DNA of 64,000 nt from Polynucleobacter sp. MWH-HuK1 (GTDB taxonomy: Bacteria; Pseudomonadota; Gammaproteobacteria; Burkholderiales; Burkholderiaceae): assembly GCF_018881815.1 (NCBI RefSeq), contig NZ_JACVPP010000001.1, positions 124,001 through 188,000 on the forward strand. Reading direction: 5' to 3'. The notes under the pieces were generated by a model. It was not told the DNA's origin. It was given only the letters and a program-made list of their open reading frames with translations, and did not search any database. Positions 22,198-31,866 of the stretch are shown in pieces (position 1 is the stretch's first letter; the number at the start of each line of letters is the position of its first letter). Made by a program: the position numbers and the translations under genes.

Positions 22198-22959
22198 ATG
22201 CCTCAATTTTATCTTCCCGGACCATGGGAATCCCAAAAGCCAATGACCCTCACACCCGAGGTTGCCCACCATTTGCGTGTTCGACGCGTTCAGACCGGGG
22301 AATTCTTCCCTGTATTTGATGGAAAAGGCCAGATTGCCAAGGGTGAGCTACTCTCTTTGAGTGGCAAAACAGGTCAAGTTCAGCTAACCGATATCCGCAT
22401 GGATACCCACCGCGAGACCCCTTACGCCATCACCGTGGCCCAGGGACTGGCTGGTGGCGACAAAATGGACTGGATTGTCGAAAAAGCGGTTGAGACTGGC
22501 GCCCAAAATATTGCCCCGATGCAATGTGAGCGCTCCATTCTTAAGCTGACTCGCACAAGCGATGCTGAGCGCGCCCAAAAGCGACTTGCTCACTGGGAGG
22601 GAATCATTCAAGCCGCTTGCGAACAATGTGATCGAACTGTCTTTGCTAGCTTAGAACCCATTCAAACCTTTGAAGCTTATTTAAAGGCGACCCCAAAACC
22701 ACCCCTCAAGCTACTGTTAAGCCCCGATGCAACTAAAAGCATGTATTCAGTGCTGATTGAAAACAAACCCCAGGATATCGTCCTCATGATCGGGCCAGAG
22801 GGTGGCCACTCCCCTGAAGAAGAGGCTCAGGCGGAAGCTGCAGGCTATCAATTAGTTTCCTTAGGTGAGCGCGTGCTGAGAACAGAAACGGCTGGTGTGG
22901 TCGCTATAACAGTGGTGCATAGCGTGTGGAGCCCAGAAATGCAAAATCGCCTCAAATAG
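22198..22959 (+). CDS. rsmE: 16S rRNA m3U1498 methyltransferase
   Basis: SPOUT-fold methyltransferase that modifies U1498 in 16S rRNA. The 253-residue protein has an N-terminal PUA-like domain ([20 protein letters not shown]) and the trefoil-knot SAM site [15 protein letters not shown] and [20 protein letters not shown]. Full length. It is divergent from tkt with 44 bases between starts. Its stop codon lies inside the stem-loop of a terminator. Confidence 0.95.
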   Translation: MPQFYLPGPWESQKPMTLTPEVAHHLRVRRVQTGEFFPVFDGKGQIAKGELLSLSGKTGQVQLTDIRMDTHRETPYAITVAQGLAGGDKMDWIVEKAVETGAQNIAPMQCERSILKLTRTSDAERAQKRLAHWEGIIQAACEQCDRTVFASLEPIQTFEAYLKATPKPPLKLLLSPDATKSMYSVLIENKPQDIVLMIGPEGGHSPEEEAQAEAAGYQLVSLGERVLRTETAGVVAITVVHSVWSPEMQNRLK

Positions 22960-22970
22960 AGGCGATTTAT
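22944..22970. terminator. Rho-independent terminator, rsmE / barstar-family gene
   Basis: A perfect ten-base stem AAATCGCCTC/GAGGCGATTT with loop AAATA, followed by TATTT. It includes the rsmE stop codon and lies between two converging genes, so it can act for both strands. Confidence 0.75.
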
Positions 22971-22993
22971 TTAAGTTCTAAGGCTTTTTCCTA

Positions 22994-23614
22994 TTAAGCA
23001 AAAGAATAGAAGACGCGATACGGGGTGCGGCGCTCGGCCCAGAAATCAACTGCATCACGGAAAACGTCTAAAAGTGTTTCGCGTGCTTCTTTGTCGAACT
23101 TCTGAGTGCAAGGCAAGCCTTCAAGGACAACAACAAAGCCAGGCTGTGGGCCAGACTTATCAACTGTAGTGGTCAAAGCATCCAACAAAGGATCGTAATT
23201 TTTTGCCTGCTGCTTCGTAAATGAATAAGCAATCGCAATGGACTCCAAAACCTCACCTTTAGTCATTGCATTGGCACAATTGGCATAAATGAAGTGTTGA
23301 CCCAATTCTGTTGCCGCCTCCTGCAAATCAGGAGTACGGAAAGCACGAATAGATTGCACAATATTTGGGCGCACACTGCGCAACATAGCCGGCGGTCCGG
23401 CATCGCGAACGGCCAAAGCGGCACGCCAAGAAGCTGTCACTTTTTTCCCCGAAACTTGATTTGCTGCATAGGTTTGTAAACGAGATAAACCGCCTTCAGC
23501 ATAAATATTGGCAGCAGATGATTCGGTTTCAAGTCGATCATTGCTATCCCAACTTTCAGCGCGGCTATGTTCTTCGAAGCTGGCTGTATTGCTGTTTTCA
23601 GAGCGATTATTCAT
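22994..23614 (-). CDS. Barstar-family protein (barnase-inhibitor fold)
   Basis: A 206-residue protein. Residues about 130-206 match the barstar fold: a helix start (KQQAKNYDPLLDALTT), a beta-strand GFVVVLEGL and the last helix and strand DVFRDAVDFWAERRTPYRVFYSF. Barstar binds and blocks RNases of the barnase type. About 125 N-terminal residues have no obvious match, with a Ser/Glu/Asn-rich, probably disordered first 40. No barnase-like RNase is found beside it: its neighbours are rsmE and maeB. It could be a stand-alone inhibitor of an unlinked RNase or a repurposed fold. Confidence 0.72.
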   Translation of the reverse strand: MNNRSENSNTASFEEHSRAESWDSNDRLETESSAANIYAEGGLSRLQTYAANQVSGKKVTASWRAALAVRDAGPPAMLRSVRPNIVQSIRAFRTPDLQEAATELGQHFIYANCANAMTKGEVLESIAIAYSFTKQQAKNYDPLLDALTTTVDKSGPQPGFVVVLEGLPCTQKFDKEARETLLDVFRDAVDFWAERRTPYRVFYSFA

Positions 23615-23741
23615 GATGGGTGCTAGGTTACCCTTAACACGCCATCAAATCAAGCCCAAATACAGTGCATTTTATGTAACACACTGATTTATATAAAAAT
23701 AAATTATGTAAGTTATTACTAACTTACATAATTTTAGGGTC

Positions 23742-26063
23742 TTAAGAAATGCCTCTTGCGTTGCTTGCCGCCTCCACAACCGCCAAAGTTGTCACATTCA
23801 CAATACGACGAACTGTAGCTGCTGGGGTCAGGATATGGATTGGCTTAGCAACACCTAATAACAATGGGCCAATTGCAATGCCATTACCGGCTGCTGTTTT
23901 CAGCAAGTTGTAAGAAATATTTGCCGCATCAATATTTGGCAAAACTAAAAGGTTGGCGTCGCCTTTTAATGGTGATGAGGTTACCGCACCCGCACGAATA
24001 GTTTCATCCAAAGCGCTATCGCCATGCATTTCACCATCGACCTCTAGGGTTGGATCTGCTTTCTGAATCATTGCTAATACTTCACGCATTTTGATCGCAG
24101 ATGGCGCATTGCTTGAACCAAAATTGGAATGGGAAAGAAGTGCCACTTTAGGTACGAGACCTAACTTACGCATTTCACTTGCAGCCATCAAAGTCAACTC
24201 AGCTAATTCGCAAGCAGTTGGATCGATGTTGATGTGTGTATCAACCAAAAATACTTGGCGGCCTGGCAAGATCAAACCAGACATTGCACCGTACACATTA
24301 GCGCCAGCTTCACGACCAACTACCTCATCCACATACTTAAGATGAGTTGAAGAATTGCCTACGGTCCCACAAATCATGCCATCAGCCATGCCTTTGATAA
24401 TCATGATGGAGCCGATCAAACTATTGCGGCGACGCATCTCTAATTTAGCAAAAGACTCGGTGACACCCTTACGTTCTGCAAGGCCGAGATAGGTTTGCCA
24501 GAAGTCACGGTAGCGCGGATCATTCTCTGGGTTAACAACCTCAAAGTCATCACCCGCCTTCATACGAAGACCGAACTTCACAATGCGATGCTCAATCACG
24601 GCTGGGCGACCAATCAGAATTGGCGTTGCCAAATGCTCATCAATAATGATTTGTACTGCACGCAATACGCGCTCATCTTCACCTTCAGCAAATACAATAC
24701 GTTTTTGATTTGCAGGCACACGTTTAGCAATGCTAAAGAGTGGCTTCATCAAAGTACCAGAGTGGTACACAAATTGTTGCAACTGATTGCGGTATGCGTC
24801 GAAATCTTTAATCGGGCGTGATGCAACACCATCATCCATTGCAGCTTTAGCAACTGCTGGAGCAATCACAGTGATCAAACGCGGATCAAATGGTTTTGGA
24901 ATTAAATACTCCGGACCAAAGGAAAGGTTTTCAATGCCGTAAACCGACGCCACTACCTCACTCTGCTCAGCTTGAGCCAACTCTGCCACAGCCTTAACTG
25001 CTGCGACTTCCATGCCACGAGTGATAGTCGTTGCACCTACATCCAATGCACCACGGAAGATGAATGGAAAACACAATACGTTATTAACTTGGTTTGGATA
25101 ATCAGTGCGTCCGGTTGCCATCACTGCATCTGGACGTACTGCTTTCACTTCCTCAGGCAAGATTTCTGGGGTTGGATTTGCCAACGCATAAACCAATGGC
25201 TTGGGCGCCATCTTCTTAACCATATCTTGCTTAAGAACGCCACCAGCAGAGAGACCCAAGAAAATATCAGCACCTTCAATTGCTTGATCGAGAGTACGTA
25301 AATCTGTGTCTTGGCAGAATGGTTCCTTCTCTGGATCCATCAACTCTTTACGACCTTTGTAAGCAACACCAGCCAAGTCTGTTACCCAAATATTTTTGCG
25401 CTGAATGCCAAGATCAACCAATAGATCTAAACAAGCCAATGCAGCTGCACCCGCCCCAGAAGTGACGAGCTTTACGTCTTCTACCTTCTTGCCAACGACC
25501 TTCAAACCATTAAGGATAGCGGCTGCGACCACAATCGCAGTACCGTGCTGGTCATCATGGAAGACTGGAATCTTCATGCGCGCTTGTAACTTGCGCTCAA
25601 CCACAAAACAATCTGGCGCTTTAATATCCTCTAAATTAATACCGCCAAATGTTGGCTCTAATGCCGCAATAATTTCTACTAACTTATCTGGATCGTTTTC
25701 ATTCACTTCGATATCGAAAACATCAATACCAGCAAATTTCTTAAAAAGAACTGCCTTACCTTCCATCACTGGCTTACTTGCCAATGGCCCAATATTTCCC
25801 AAACCTAAAACGGCAGTGCCGTTCGTAATGACGCCAACTAAATTTCCTTTTGCGGTGTACTTAAAAGCATTGGCAGGATCTTTAACAATTTCTTCACAAG
25901 GGGCTGCAACACCAGGCGTGTAAGCGAGCGCTAAATCTCGTTGATTGGTTAATTGTTTGGTTGGGGCAATTTCAATTTTGCCCGGAGTAGGAAACTCATG
26001 GTATTGGAGGGCTGCAGCTCTTAAGGCTGCAATTTGTTGCTCTTTATTGTTTTCTTTACTCAT
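23742..26063 (-). CDS. maeB: NADP-dependent malic enzyme with phosphotransacetylase-like domain
   Basis: Decarboxylates malate to pyruvate, making NADPH. Of 773 residues, about 1-430 form the malic enzyme part (RDLALAYTPGVAAPCEEI, VFHDDQHGTAIVVAAAILNG, SGAGAAALACLDLL, VYALANPTPEI). The remaining 340 or so form a phosphate acetyltransferase-like domain (FAEGEDERVLRAVQII, SSTHLKYVDEVVGREAG, LSHSNFGSSNAPSA). In known MaeB proteins the C-terminal part is regulatory and does not itself acetylate phosphate. It is divergent from thiL and 127 bases downstream lies the barstar-family gene. Confidence 0.96.
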   Translation of the reverse strand: MSKENNKEQQIAALRAAALQYHEFPTPGKIEIAPTKQLTNQRDLALAYTPGVAAPCEEIVKDPANAFKYTAKGNLVGVITNGTAVLGLGNIGPLASKPVMEGKAVLFKKFAGIDVFDIEVNENDPDKLVEIIAALEPTFGGINLEDIKAPDCFVVERKLQARMKIPVFHDDQHGTAIVVAAAILNGLKVVGKKVEDVKLVTSGAGAAALACLDLLVDLGIQRKNIWVTDLAGVAYKGRKELMDPEKEPFCQDTDLRTLDQAIEGADIFLGLSAGGVLKQDMVKKMAPKPLVYALANPTPEILPEEVKAVRPDAVMATGRTDYPNQVNNVLCFPFIFRGALDVGATTITRGMEVAAVKAVAELAQAEQSEVVASVYGIENLSFGPEYLIPKPFDPRLITVIAPAVAKAAMDDGVASRPIKDFDAYRNQLQQFVYHSGTLMKPLFSIAKRVPANQKRIVFAEGEDERVLRAVQIIIDEHLATPILIGRPAVIEHRIVKFGLRMKAGDDFEVVNPENDPRYRDFWQTYLGLAERKGVTESFAKLEMRRRNSLIGSIMIIKGMADGMICGTVGNSSTHLKYVDEVVGREAGANVYGAMSGLILPGRQVFLVDTHINIDPTACELAELTLMAASEMRKLGLVPKVALLSHSNFGSSNAPSAIKMREVLAMIQKADPTLEVDGEMHGDSALDETIRAGAVTSSPLKGDANLLVLPNIDAANISYNLLKTAAGNGIAIGPLLLGVAKPIHILTPAATVRRIVNVTTLAVVEAASNARGIS

Positions 26064-26169
26064 TCACTGGCTCGCTAAATTTCGTCTTATCTCTATTGAA
26101 TCTAAGACTGTTAAGAGCTTAATTCTATTCCTCTCGGGCGTTCGCCACATAACCACCATAAAATGAGAC

Positions 26170-27195
26170 ATGTCTTCTCATTCCAAACCCTTTGGGGAAT
26201 TTGACCTGATCGAACGTTTTTTTAAAACGGCTGCTAATTCTTTGCGGACCAATGCAGATCAGGCTATTTCCCTGGGAATTGGTGATGATTGCGCCCTAAT
26301 CAAACCTAGGGCAGATGAGGAAGTCGCCATTACCAGTGACATGCTGGTTGAGAGCAGGCATTTTTTTGCAGGCGCAAATCCCGACTTATTAGGCCGTAAA
26401 GCCCTAGCAGTCAACCTTTCTGACTTAGCCGCCATGGGTGCAAGACCCCTCGGATTTACGCTGGCAATTGCCCTACCAACAGTAGACGACACATGGTTAG
26501 AGGCATTCTCTAAAGGCCTTTTTGCCATGGCGAATGAGTACTCATGCCCCCTCATAGGAGGCGACACCACAGCTGGACCATTGACGATTTCAATCACTGC
26601 TTTTGGCGCCCTACCTATACGAGAAGCCATTCGTAGATCAGGGGCAAAACCGGGTGACGATATCTGGGTTTCTGGAACCGTTGGAGATGCCAGGCTTTCT
26701 CTTGCTGCACTGCGTCATGAAATAACGCTATCTGTCGAAGATTTACAACAGATAGAACACCGTATGCACAACCCCACCCCCAGAATTGCATTGGGTATGA
26801 AACTCAGAAATATTGCGAGTGCCGCCTTAGATGTATCCGATGGCCTTCTTGGCGACTTACGTCATATTTTGAGACAGTCACAAGTCGACGCTGAAATTCA
26901 ATTGGACAAGCTACCAAAATCTGACACATTGCAAAAACAAGATGTACAAATTCAAAATCAATTTGCAGCCTGCGGTGGAGATGACTATGAAATTTGCTTT
27001 ACTGCCCCAGCAAGTCAACGTAACAATATCCAAGCGATTAGCAAATCGATCGGATTACCTCTCACTATGATTGGTAAAACTGTTCCGAAAAGGAATGTTG
27101 CAGTAAAAGTGCATTTACTCAATGAGTCTGGCATACCCTTAAGTGATGCAGAAGCTGCACCGCTTTTAAAATCATTTGATCACTTTGCATCATGA
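26170..27195 (+). CDS. thiL: Thiamine-monophosphate kinase
   Basis: Phosphorylates thiamine monophosphate to the active cofactor thiamine diphosphate. The 341-residue PurM/AIRS-fold protein starts FGEFDLIERFF and has SLGIGDDCALI, VNLSDLAAMGARPLGFTLA, LIGGDTTAGPLTISITAFG and ALDVSDGLLGDL, with the ending segment CGGDDYEICFT. It overlaps pgpA by four bases, and pncC follows, a three-gene operon common in betaproteobacteria. Confidence 0.96.
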   Translation: MSSHSKPFGEFDLIERFFKTAANSLRTNADQAISLGIGDDCALIKPRADEEVAITSDMLVESRHFFAGANPDLLGRKALAVNLSDLAAMGARPLGFTLAIALPTVDDTWLEAFSKGLFAMANEYSCPLIGGDTTAGPLTISITAFGALPIREAIRRSGAKPGDDIWVSGTVGDARLSLAALRHEITLSVEDLQQIEHRMHNPTPRIALGMKLRNIASAALDVSDGLLGDLRHILRQSQVDAEIQLDKLPKSDTLQKQDVQIQNQFAACGGDDYEICFTAPASQRNNIQAISKSIGLPLTMIGKTVPKRNVAVKVHLLNESGIPLSDAEAAPLLKSFDHFAS

Positions 27196-27752
27196 CAAAT
27201 CTTCAGCATTCTGTAGAAGTAAAGCCAACTTTTAAGTGGGTATTTCAAACTGCTAGCCGAACCATTGCATTTGGCTTTGGCAGCGGCCTCAGCCCCGCAG
27301 CACCAGGGACTGCCGGCACTCTCTGGGCCTGGGCGGCTTTTCTGGTTGGCGAATATTTTCTCAGCACTGAAGATTTTCTCTGGATTATTGGTGGTGGCAT
27401 ATTGCTTGGCTGCTGGATCTGCGGTCAGGTCAGCGAAGAGCTTGGCAAAAAAGATTTTGGTGGAATTGTTTGGGATGAAATTGTTGCTTTTTGGTTAGTT
27501 CTGATCTTCATCATGCCAACCAGTATTTGGATGCAAGCATTTGCATTTGCACTATTCCGTTATTTTGATGCAATGAAACCTGGCCCCATTGGAATAATTG
27601 ACCGCCACTTTAAAAATACGATAACCGATCACTCCAAGCGATCTTCTCTATTGCAAATTATTTGGCGCGGTTTTGGAATTGTGATTGATGATCTTGCAGC
27701 TGCTTTTTGCACACTTCTCATAATTGCCTTATTGCAGTTTCTAATTAAATAA
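27192..27752 (+). CDS. pgpA: Phosphatidylglycerophosphatase A
   Basis: Removes the phosphate from phosphatidylglycerophosphate to give phosphatidylglycerol, at the inner membrane. The 186-residue protein has the family pattern AFGFGSGLSPAAPGTAGTLW, GGIVWDEIVAFWLVL, FRYFDAMKPGPIGIIDRHF and DDLAAAFCTL, with four hydrophobic segments. The Asp-rich catalytic positions in DE, FD and DD are present. Translationally coupled to thiL by the ATGA overlap, nine bases ahead of pncC. Confidence 0.94.
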   Translation: MTNLQHSVEVKPTFKWVFQTASRTIAFGFGSGLSPAAPGTAGTLWAWAAFLVGEYFLSTEDFLWIIGGGILLGCWICGQVSEELGKKDFGGIVWDEIVAFWLVLIFIMPTSIWMQAFAFALFRYFDAMKPGPIGIIDRHFKNTITDHSKRSSLLQIIWRGFGIVIDDLAAAFCTLLIIALLQFLIK

Positions 27753-27761
27753 CGAACATTA

Positions 27762-28241
27762 ATGAATACAGCGGACCTCACTAAAAAATTGGCTGAGATT
27801 TTGCTTTCCAGAAATTGGACGGTATCACTCGCTGAGTCTTGTACTGGGGGCCTGGTTTGCGCCGCCTTAACTGAGCTATCAGGATCAAGCAAATGGTTTG
27901 AACGTGGCTACATTACCTATAGCAACGAAGCTAAAACTGAATGCCTTGGGGTGCCAGCAGAGATCATCGAGGCTCATGGGGCAGTCAGCGAGGCCGTAGC
28001 CAAGGCCATGGCCCAGGGCGCCAGGATCAATTCAGGAAGCAATGTGGCCATTTCAATTACCGGGGTAGCAGGACCATCTGGCGGCACATCCGAAAAACCG
28101 GTTGGCACTGTTTGGTTTGGCTGGGCAACCGCAAATCGAACACTAACCAAAACTATGCACTTTAACGGCGATCGTCAAAAGGTAAGAGAGCAAGCAACCG
28201 AGTTTGCACTTGCTGAGTTAATTGCCTTACTTAGAAGTTAA
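27762..28241 (+). CDS. pncC: Nicotinamide-nucleotide amidase (CinA C-terminal domain)
   Basis: The 159-residue protein is the CinA C-terminal domain alone, which deamidates NMN to nicotinate mononucleotide in pyridine-nucleotide salvage. It shows SLAESCTGGLVCAALTELSG, GYITYSNEAKTECLGV, HGAVSEAVAKAMAQGA and ISITGVAGPSGGT. The N-terminal COG1058 domain of full CinA is absent, as usual in this group. Last gene of thiL-pgpA-pncC and convergent with corA. Confidence 0.95.
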   Translation: MNTADLTKKLAEILLSRNWTVSLAESCTGGLVCAALTELSGSSKWFERGYITYSNEAKTECLGVPAEIIEAHGAVSEAVAKAMAQGARINSGSNVAISITGVAGPSGGTSEKPVGTVWFGWATANRTLTKTMHFNGDRQKVREQATEFALAELIALLRS

Positions 28242-28257
28242 AACTACAAGCAGTTCA

Positions 28258-29223
28258 TTACTTCATCCAGCCTTTACTGTGGAAGTACCAAAGTGGGATG
28301 ATTGCCGAGATTAACATTGCAGCAATCGCCATTGGATAGCCCCAAATTGCATCCAATTCTGGCATATGTTTGTAGTTCATACCCCAGATACTGGCAAGTA
28401 AAGTTGGCGGCATCAAAGCTACGGATACCACCGAGAAGATCTTGATAATTTTGGATTGGTTCAAATTAATGAAACCGACAGTCGCATCCATTAAGAAGTT
28501 AATCTTATCGAATAAGAAGGCAGTATGGTTCTCAAGCGAATCAATATCGCGCAAAATTTGACGCGCTTCCTCTTGCTGCTCATCAGAGAGCAACTTGCTG
28601 CGCATCAGAAAAGATAAGGCTCTGCGGGTATCCATCACATTACGACGAATACGTCCGTTGGTATCTTCCTCTTTTGCAATTGTCTCGAGAACTTGCTCTG
28701 CATCCGCATCATTAATGTCATCTTGCAAGACTCTCTTACCTGCTTGTTCAAGGTTTTCATAAACCTCTTCCAAAGCATCCGCAGAGTACTCAGCATCGGT
28801 TGAGTACAAATCTAGCAATACGTCTTTTGCATTGCTTACTGATCCTGGACGCAAACGCGCACGCAAGCGAACCAAACGGAACACTGGCAAGTCTTCATCA
28901 TGAATCGAGAACAACACTTGTTTGGTGAGAACGAAAGCGACTCGAACGTTACGAGAAGTTTCTTCTTCATCCAATAAGAAATCAGTACGAATATGGAGGT
29001 GACCATCATCTGCTTCAAAATAACGCGCAGAAGCTTCCAAGTCACCCAAGTCATCCAACTCAGGCAAGAGTACGCCAAACGCCTCTTTAATCCAGATTAA
29101 TTCCTCTTCTTCTGGATCAACCACGTCAATCCAGATAGGATTGGCATATTGCAACAATTCATTGCGATCTTCGACTTGCTCTTGAGAGAGGCGGCCATTT
29201 TGCAGGACGAACAAGTTGATCAT
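28258..29223 (-). CDS. corA: CorA-family magnesium/cobalt transporter
   Basis: The 321-residue protein has a large cytoplasmic N-terminal domain and two C-terminal helices joined by the periplasmic selectivity motif WGMNYKHMPEL (Gly-Met-Asn). The stalk helix region (NHTAFLFDKINFLMDATVGFINLNQ) precedes TM1 (VALMPPTLLASIWGMN). It forms a pentameric Mg2+ channel in the inner membrane. Convergent with pncC and divergent from pyrF, it is a single-gene unit. Confidence 0.95.
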   Translation of the reverse strand: MINLFVLQNGRLSQEQVEDRNELLQYANPIWIDVVDPEEEELIWIKEAFGVLLPELDDLGDLEASARYFEADDGHLHIRTDFLLDEEETSRNVRVAFVLTKQVLFSIHDEDLPVFRLVRLRARLRPGSVSNAKDVLLDLYSTDAEYSADALEEVYENLEQAGKRVLQDDINDADAEQVLETIAKEEDTNGRIRRNVMDTRRALSFLMRSKLLSDEQQEEARQILRDIDSLENHTAFLFDKINFLMDATVGFINLNQSKIIKIFSVVSVALMPPTLLASIWGMNYKHMPELDAIWGYPMAIAAMLISAIIPLWYFHSKGWMK

Positions 29224-29296
29224 GGTGAACTCCTAAGGAATGTGCGCTAGTTTATCCTATAGAACATGACAGTTTCACTAAAATAAGCCAAATCCA

Positions 29297-30142
29297 ATGA
29301 ACTCTCGCTCAAATACCTTTAACCAGCAACTCCAGTCCGTATGGGCTTCCCAAGGCAGCATGCTGTGCGTTGGTTTTGACCCAGATCCAAAGCGCTTACC
29401 CCCATCCCTGCAAGGGAAACCAGAGGGTATCTATGAGTTCTGTCGCGAAATCGCTGATGCGACTGCGGATTTAGTCTGCGCCTTCAAACCCCAGTTTGCC
29501 TACTTTGCCTCACAAAGAGCCGAAGCTCAACTAGAAAAACTGATTCAGCATCTCAAAGATAAATACCCCCATATCCCCGTGATTCTTGATTCCAAACGTG
29601 GGGATATTGGCAGCACTGCGGACCACTATGCTCTGGAAGCCTTTGATCGCTATGGTGCAGATGCGGTAACCGTGAATCCCTATATGGGCTTTGACACAAT
29701 TGAGCCTTACCTCAAACATCCAGGCAAAGGCGTGATTGTCTTGTGTCGCACATCAAATCCAGGTGGATCTGATTTGCAGTTTCTGAACGTAGCCCCGAAT
29801 GGTGAGCCACTTTATCTTCACGTAGCTAAACTCGCTGCGCAGGAATGGAACCAGTCCGGTCAGATTAGCCTGGTTGTTGGAGCAACCTTCCCAGAAGAAA
29901 TCGCCAAAGTACGAGCCATCGTTGGTGAGATGCCTTTGCTAATTCCGGGCATTGGCGCTCAAGGTGGTGATATTAACGCCACCGTCAGTGCAGGAAAAAT
30001 CGCAGGTAAGCCGGGGACTGGGATGATCATTAACTCTTCCAGAGCTATTCTGTACGCTAGCTCCGGAAGTGATTTTGCAGAAGCCGCCAGAGCGGTTGCC
30101 CTAAGCACACGTGATGCTCTCAGAGCTGCAACAAATAAATAA
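29297..30142 (+). CDS. pyrF: Orotidine 5'-phosphate decarboxylase (type 2)
   Basis: Decarboxylates OMP to UMP, the last de novo pyrimidine step. The 281-residue TIM barrel belongs to the long type 2 subfamily: [46 protein letters not shown] (Lys and Asp of the catalytic tetrad), [16 protein letters not shown] and [11 protein letters not shown]. It is unlinked to the pyrRB pair at the window start. Convergent with mtgA. Confidence 0.96.
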   Translation: MNSRSNTFNQQLQSVWASQGSMLCVGFDPDPKRLPPSLQGKPEGIYEFCREIADATADLVCAFKPQFAYFASQRAEAQLEKLIQHLKDKYPHIPVILDSKRGDIGSTADHYALEAFDRYGADAVTVNPYMGFDTIEPYLKHPGKGVIVLCRTSNPGGSDLQFLNVAPNGEPLYLHVAKLAAQEWNQSGQISLVVGATFPEEIAKVRAIVGEMPLLIPGIGAQGGDINATVSAGKIAGKPGTGMIINSSRAILYASSGSDFAEAARAVALSTRDALRAATNK

Positions 30143-30163
30143 CTAAGAAATTACTGAACGCGC

Positions 30164-30907
30164 TTACTTTTTTGGGTAAGGCGCTAATGCAACCCGATCC
30201 ATACCTTCCAAGATAAATTCTTGGCGAGCTAAATAATTAATACTTCCACGGCGGCAATACTGTTGCTTATCAAAACACTTGGGCGCAGGTAACGCTGAAG
30301 CCAGTGCAGCAGCCTGATTTCGGTCAAGTGCCGCTGGACTTGTAGCGTAATAGTGCTGGGATGCAGCACCAACTCCAAAAATACCTTCGCCCCACTCCAC
30401 AGAATTGAGGTAAATCTCATACATCCTCTGTTTTGATAAGGTCAACTCCAAAAGCCCGGTGATGATGAGCTCTTGCCCTTTACGCAAATAGTTTTGCTCA
30501 GAGGAGAGGAAGAGATTCTTTGCTAACTGCTGCGTAATAGTTGAACCACCTCGCAAAGCTGTTTTTGATTTATTGCCTGCTTGAGTTTTTTGCTGATTTT
30601 GCTGTTGATTCTTCTGCCAAGCTTTTTGCATATCCTCTACCCGCACACCACTATGCTGAAAAAAGATATCGTCTTCACTGACCAGAACTGCGCGCTTGAG
30701 ATTATTAGAGATTTTGTCATAAGGAACCCATCGAGATTGCACGGAGCAACTCCAACGCCATGAGCACAGACGCCAACGCTCAGCTCTCTGAAAAGCAGTA
30801 CTGCTAGGATCTAGACCAACCCATAAAGCAATCTGTAAGGCAAAGAAGATTTGCATCGCCACAAATCCTGCTAGCAAACATTTCACTGGATAGAGAAGCC
30901 AGCGCAT
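30164..30907 (-). CDS. mtgA: Monofunctional peptidoglycan glycosyltransferase
   Basis: A 247-residue GT51 enzyme that polymerises lipid II. It has one N-terminal membrane anchor (about residues 9-30), then the GT51 motifs: VLVSEDDIFFQHSGV (catalytic Glu), RGGSTITQQLAKNLFLSSE, RKGQELIITGLLELTLSK and YLNSVEWGEGIFGVGAASQHYY. There is no transpeptidase domain. A stretch QQNQQKTQAGNKSK near residue 100 is a Gln/Lys-rich insert. It follows aroE by nine bases at the end of the mpl-to-mtgA run. Confidence 0.95.
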   Translation of the reverse strand: MRWLLYPVKCLLAGFVAMQIFFALQIALWVGLDPSSTAFQRAERWRLCSWRWSCSVQSRWVPYDKISNNLKRAVLVSEDDIFFQHSGVRVEDMQKAWQKNQQQNQQKTQAGNKSKTALRGGSTITQQLAKNLFLSSEQNYLRKGQELIITGLLELTLSKQRMYEIYLNSVEWGEGIFGVGAASQHYYATSPAALDRNQAAALASALPAPKCFDKQQYCRRGSINYLARQEFILEGMDRVALAPYPKK

Positions 30908-30916
30908 CAGAACAAA

Positions 30917-31822
30917 TTAGCTACGTAGCCCTGCCAATACTGCGCGAGGATCAATTAAATTTACCAAGTGCGCACCACGCCATAGCAAAAATGCATCTGC
31001 CGCTTGCTCGACCAACATACCAAGGCCATCGCTCACCCTTGCTCCCCGTTGAAGAGCTTGCTGCATAAAAGCGGTGGTTTTGCTATAGACCATATCATAA
31101 GCAAAAGAGCTTGGCACAAAAATATTACTCACTGCCTGGGAACTCAAAGGCGATTCATCCGTCAGACCAGCAGCCGTGGCATTGATAACCAAATCAAATG
31201 GGTGCTGTGTTTTTGTAGGATCATCAAGATCACTTAAAGTCCGAGACTCCAGCGCCACCTCTTTGGAGGCTGCTAGATCAGCAAAGAGTTTGACCAATTC
31301 ATCGGCTTTAGCACTAGAGCGATTGGCGATGATGAGCGCTTTTGGAGCTTGCTCCAACAAAGGACCAATCACGCCGCGCGCTGCTCCACCAGCGCCAATT
31401 AACAAAATACGAGCACTATGTAGTGCAATACCTTGCGCCAAAAGATCCCGCACGAGACCGGCGCCATCGGTATTATCACCAAAAATTTTGCCCTCTGTTT
31501 TCCACAAAGTATTAACGGCGCCCGCCAATTGGGCGCGAGGTGTTAATACATCAGCCAGATTTTGTGCGTCCAACTTAAAAGGCACTGTGACATTCATACC
31601 TTTGCCACCTGCAGCAAAAAACGCTTTCGCTGCTTGCGCAAAAGCATCCACATCAGGCTGAAGACGACCATAGTACATAGTCTGCTTTGCTTGCTCTGCA
31701 AAATGTTGATGAATTACCGGAGATTTACTGTGGGCAATCGGATTACCAGCCACGGCATAAACATCAACGCCAGCAAAGAGGTTTGGGTCTGTATGCAAAG
31801 GGGTGGCATTCGGTGAGCTCAT
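30917..31822 (-). CDS. aroE: Shikimate dehydrogenase
   Basis: Reduces 3-dehydroshikimate with NADPH in the shikimate pathway. The 301-residue protein has the substrate motif VAGNPIAHSKSPVIHQHF, GMNVTVPFK (catalytic Lys), the NTDGAGLVRDL loop and the Rossmann motif LIGAGGAARGVIGPLL. AroQ, the step before, is at 37752-38201 on the other strand. It is placed between the TonB-like gene and mtgA on the minus strand. Confidence 0.96.
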   Translation of the reverse strand: MSSPNATPLHTDPNLFAGVDVYAVAGNPIAHSKSPVIHQHFAEQAKQTMYYGRLQPDVDAFAQAAKAFFAAGGKGMNVTVPFKLDAQNLADVLTPRAQLAGAVNTLWKTEGKIFGDNTDGAGLVRDLLAQGIALHSARILLIGAGGAARGVIGPLLEQAPKALIIANRSSAKADELVKLFADLAASKEVALESRTLSDLDDPTKTQHPFDLVINATAAGLTDESPLSSQAVSNIFVPSSFAYDMVYSKTTAFMQQALQRGARVSDGLGMLVEQAADAFLLWRGAHLVNLIDPRAVLAGLRS

Positions 31823-31866
31823 AATGACTACAGAATAAGCGAATTTATAAAGTTAGTTAACTTACA

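Noticed and set aside
22154..22243. Longer N-terminus for transketolase
   Set aside because: It would overlap the rsmE start and adds residues not found in the family; the ATG at 22153 gives the standard start.
22960..23741. Search for a barnase-type toxin gene next to the barstar-family gene
   Set aside because: Neither strand between rsmE and maeB holds another open frame with RNase features.
25405..25923. 172-codon open frame antisense to maeB
   Set aside because: It lies wholly inside the well-supported maeB coding region, has no SD or family motif, and its composition is what the complement of maeB gives.
31176..31661. 161-codon open frame antisense to aroE
   Set aside because: It overlaps aroE fully and is low-complexity Ser/Ala-rich, the usual shadow pattern.
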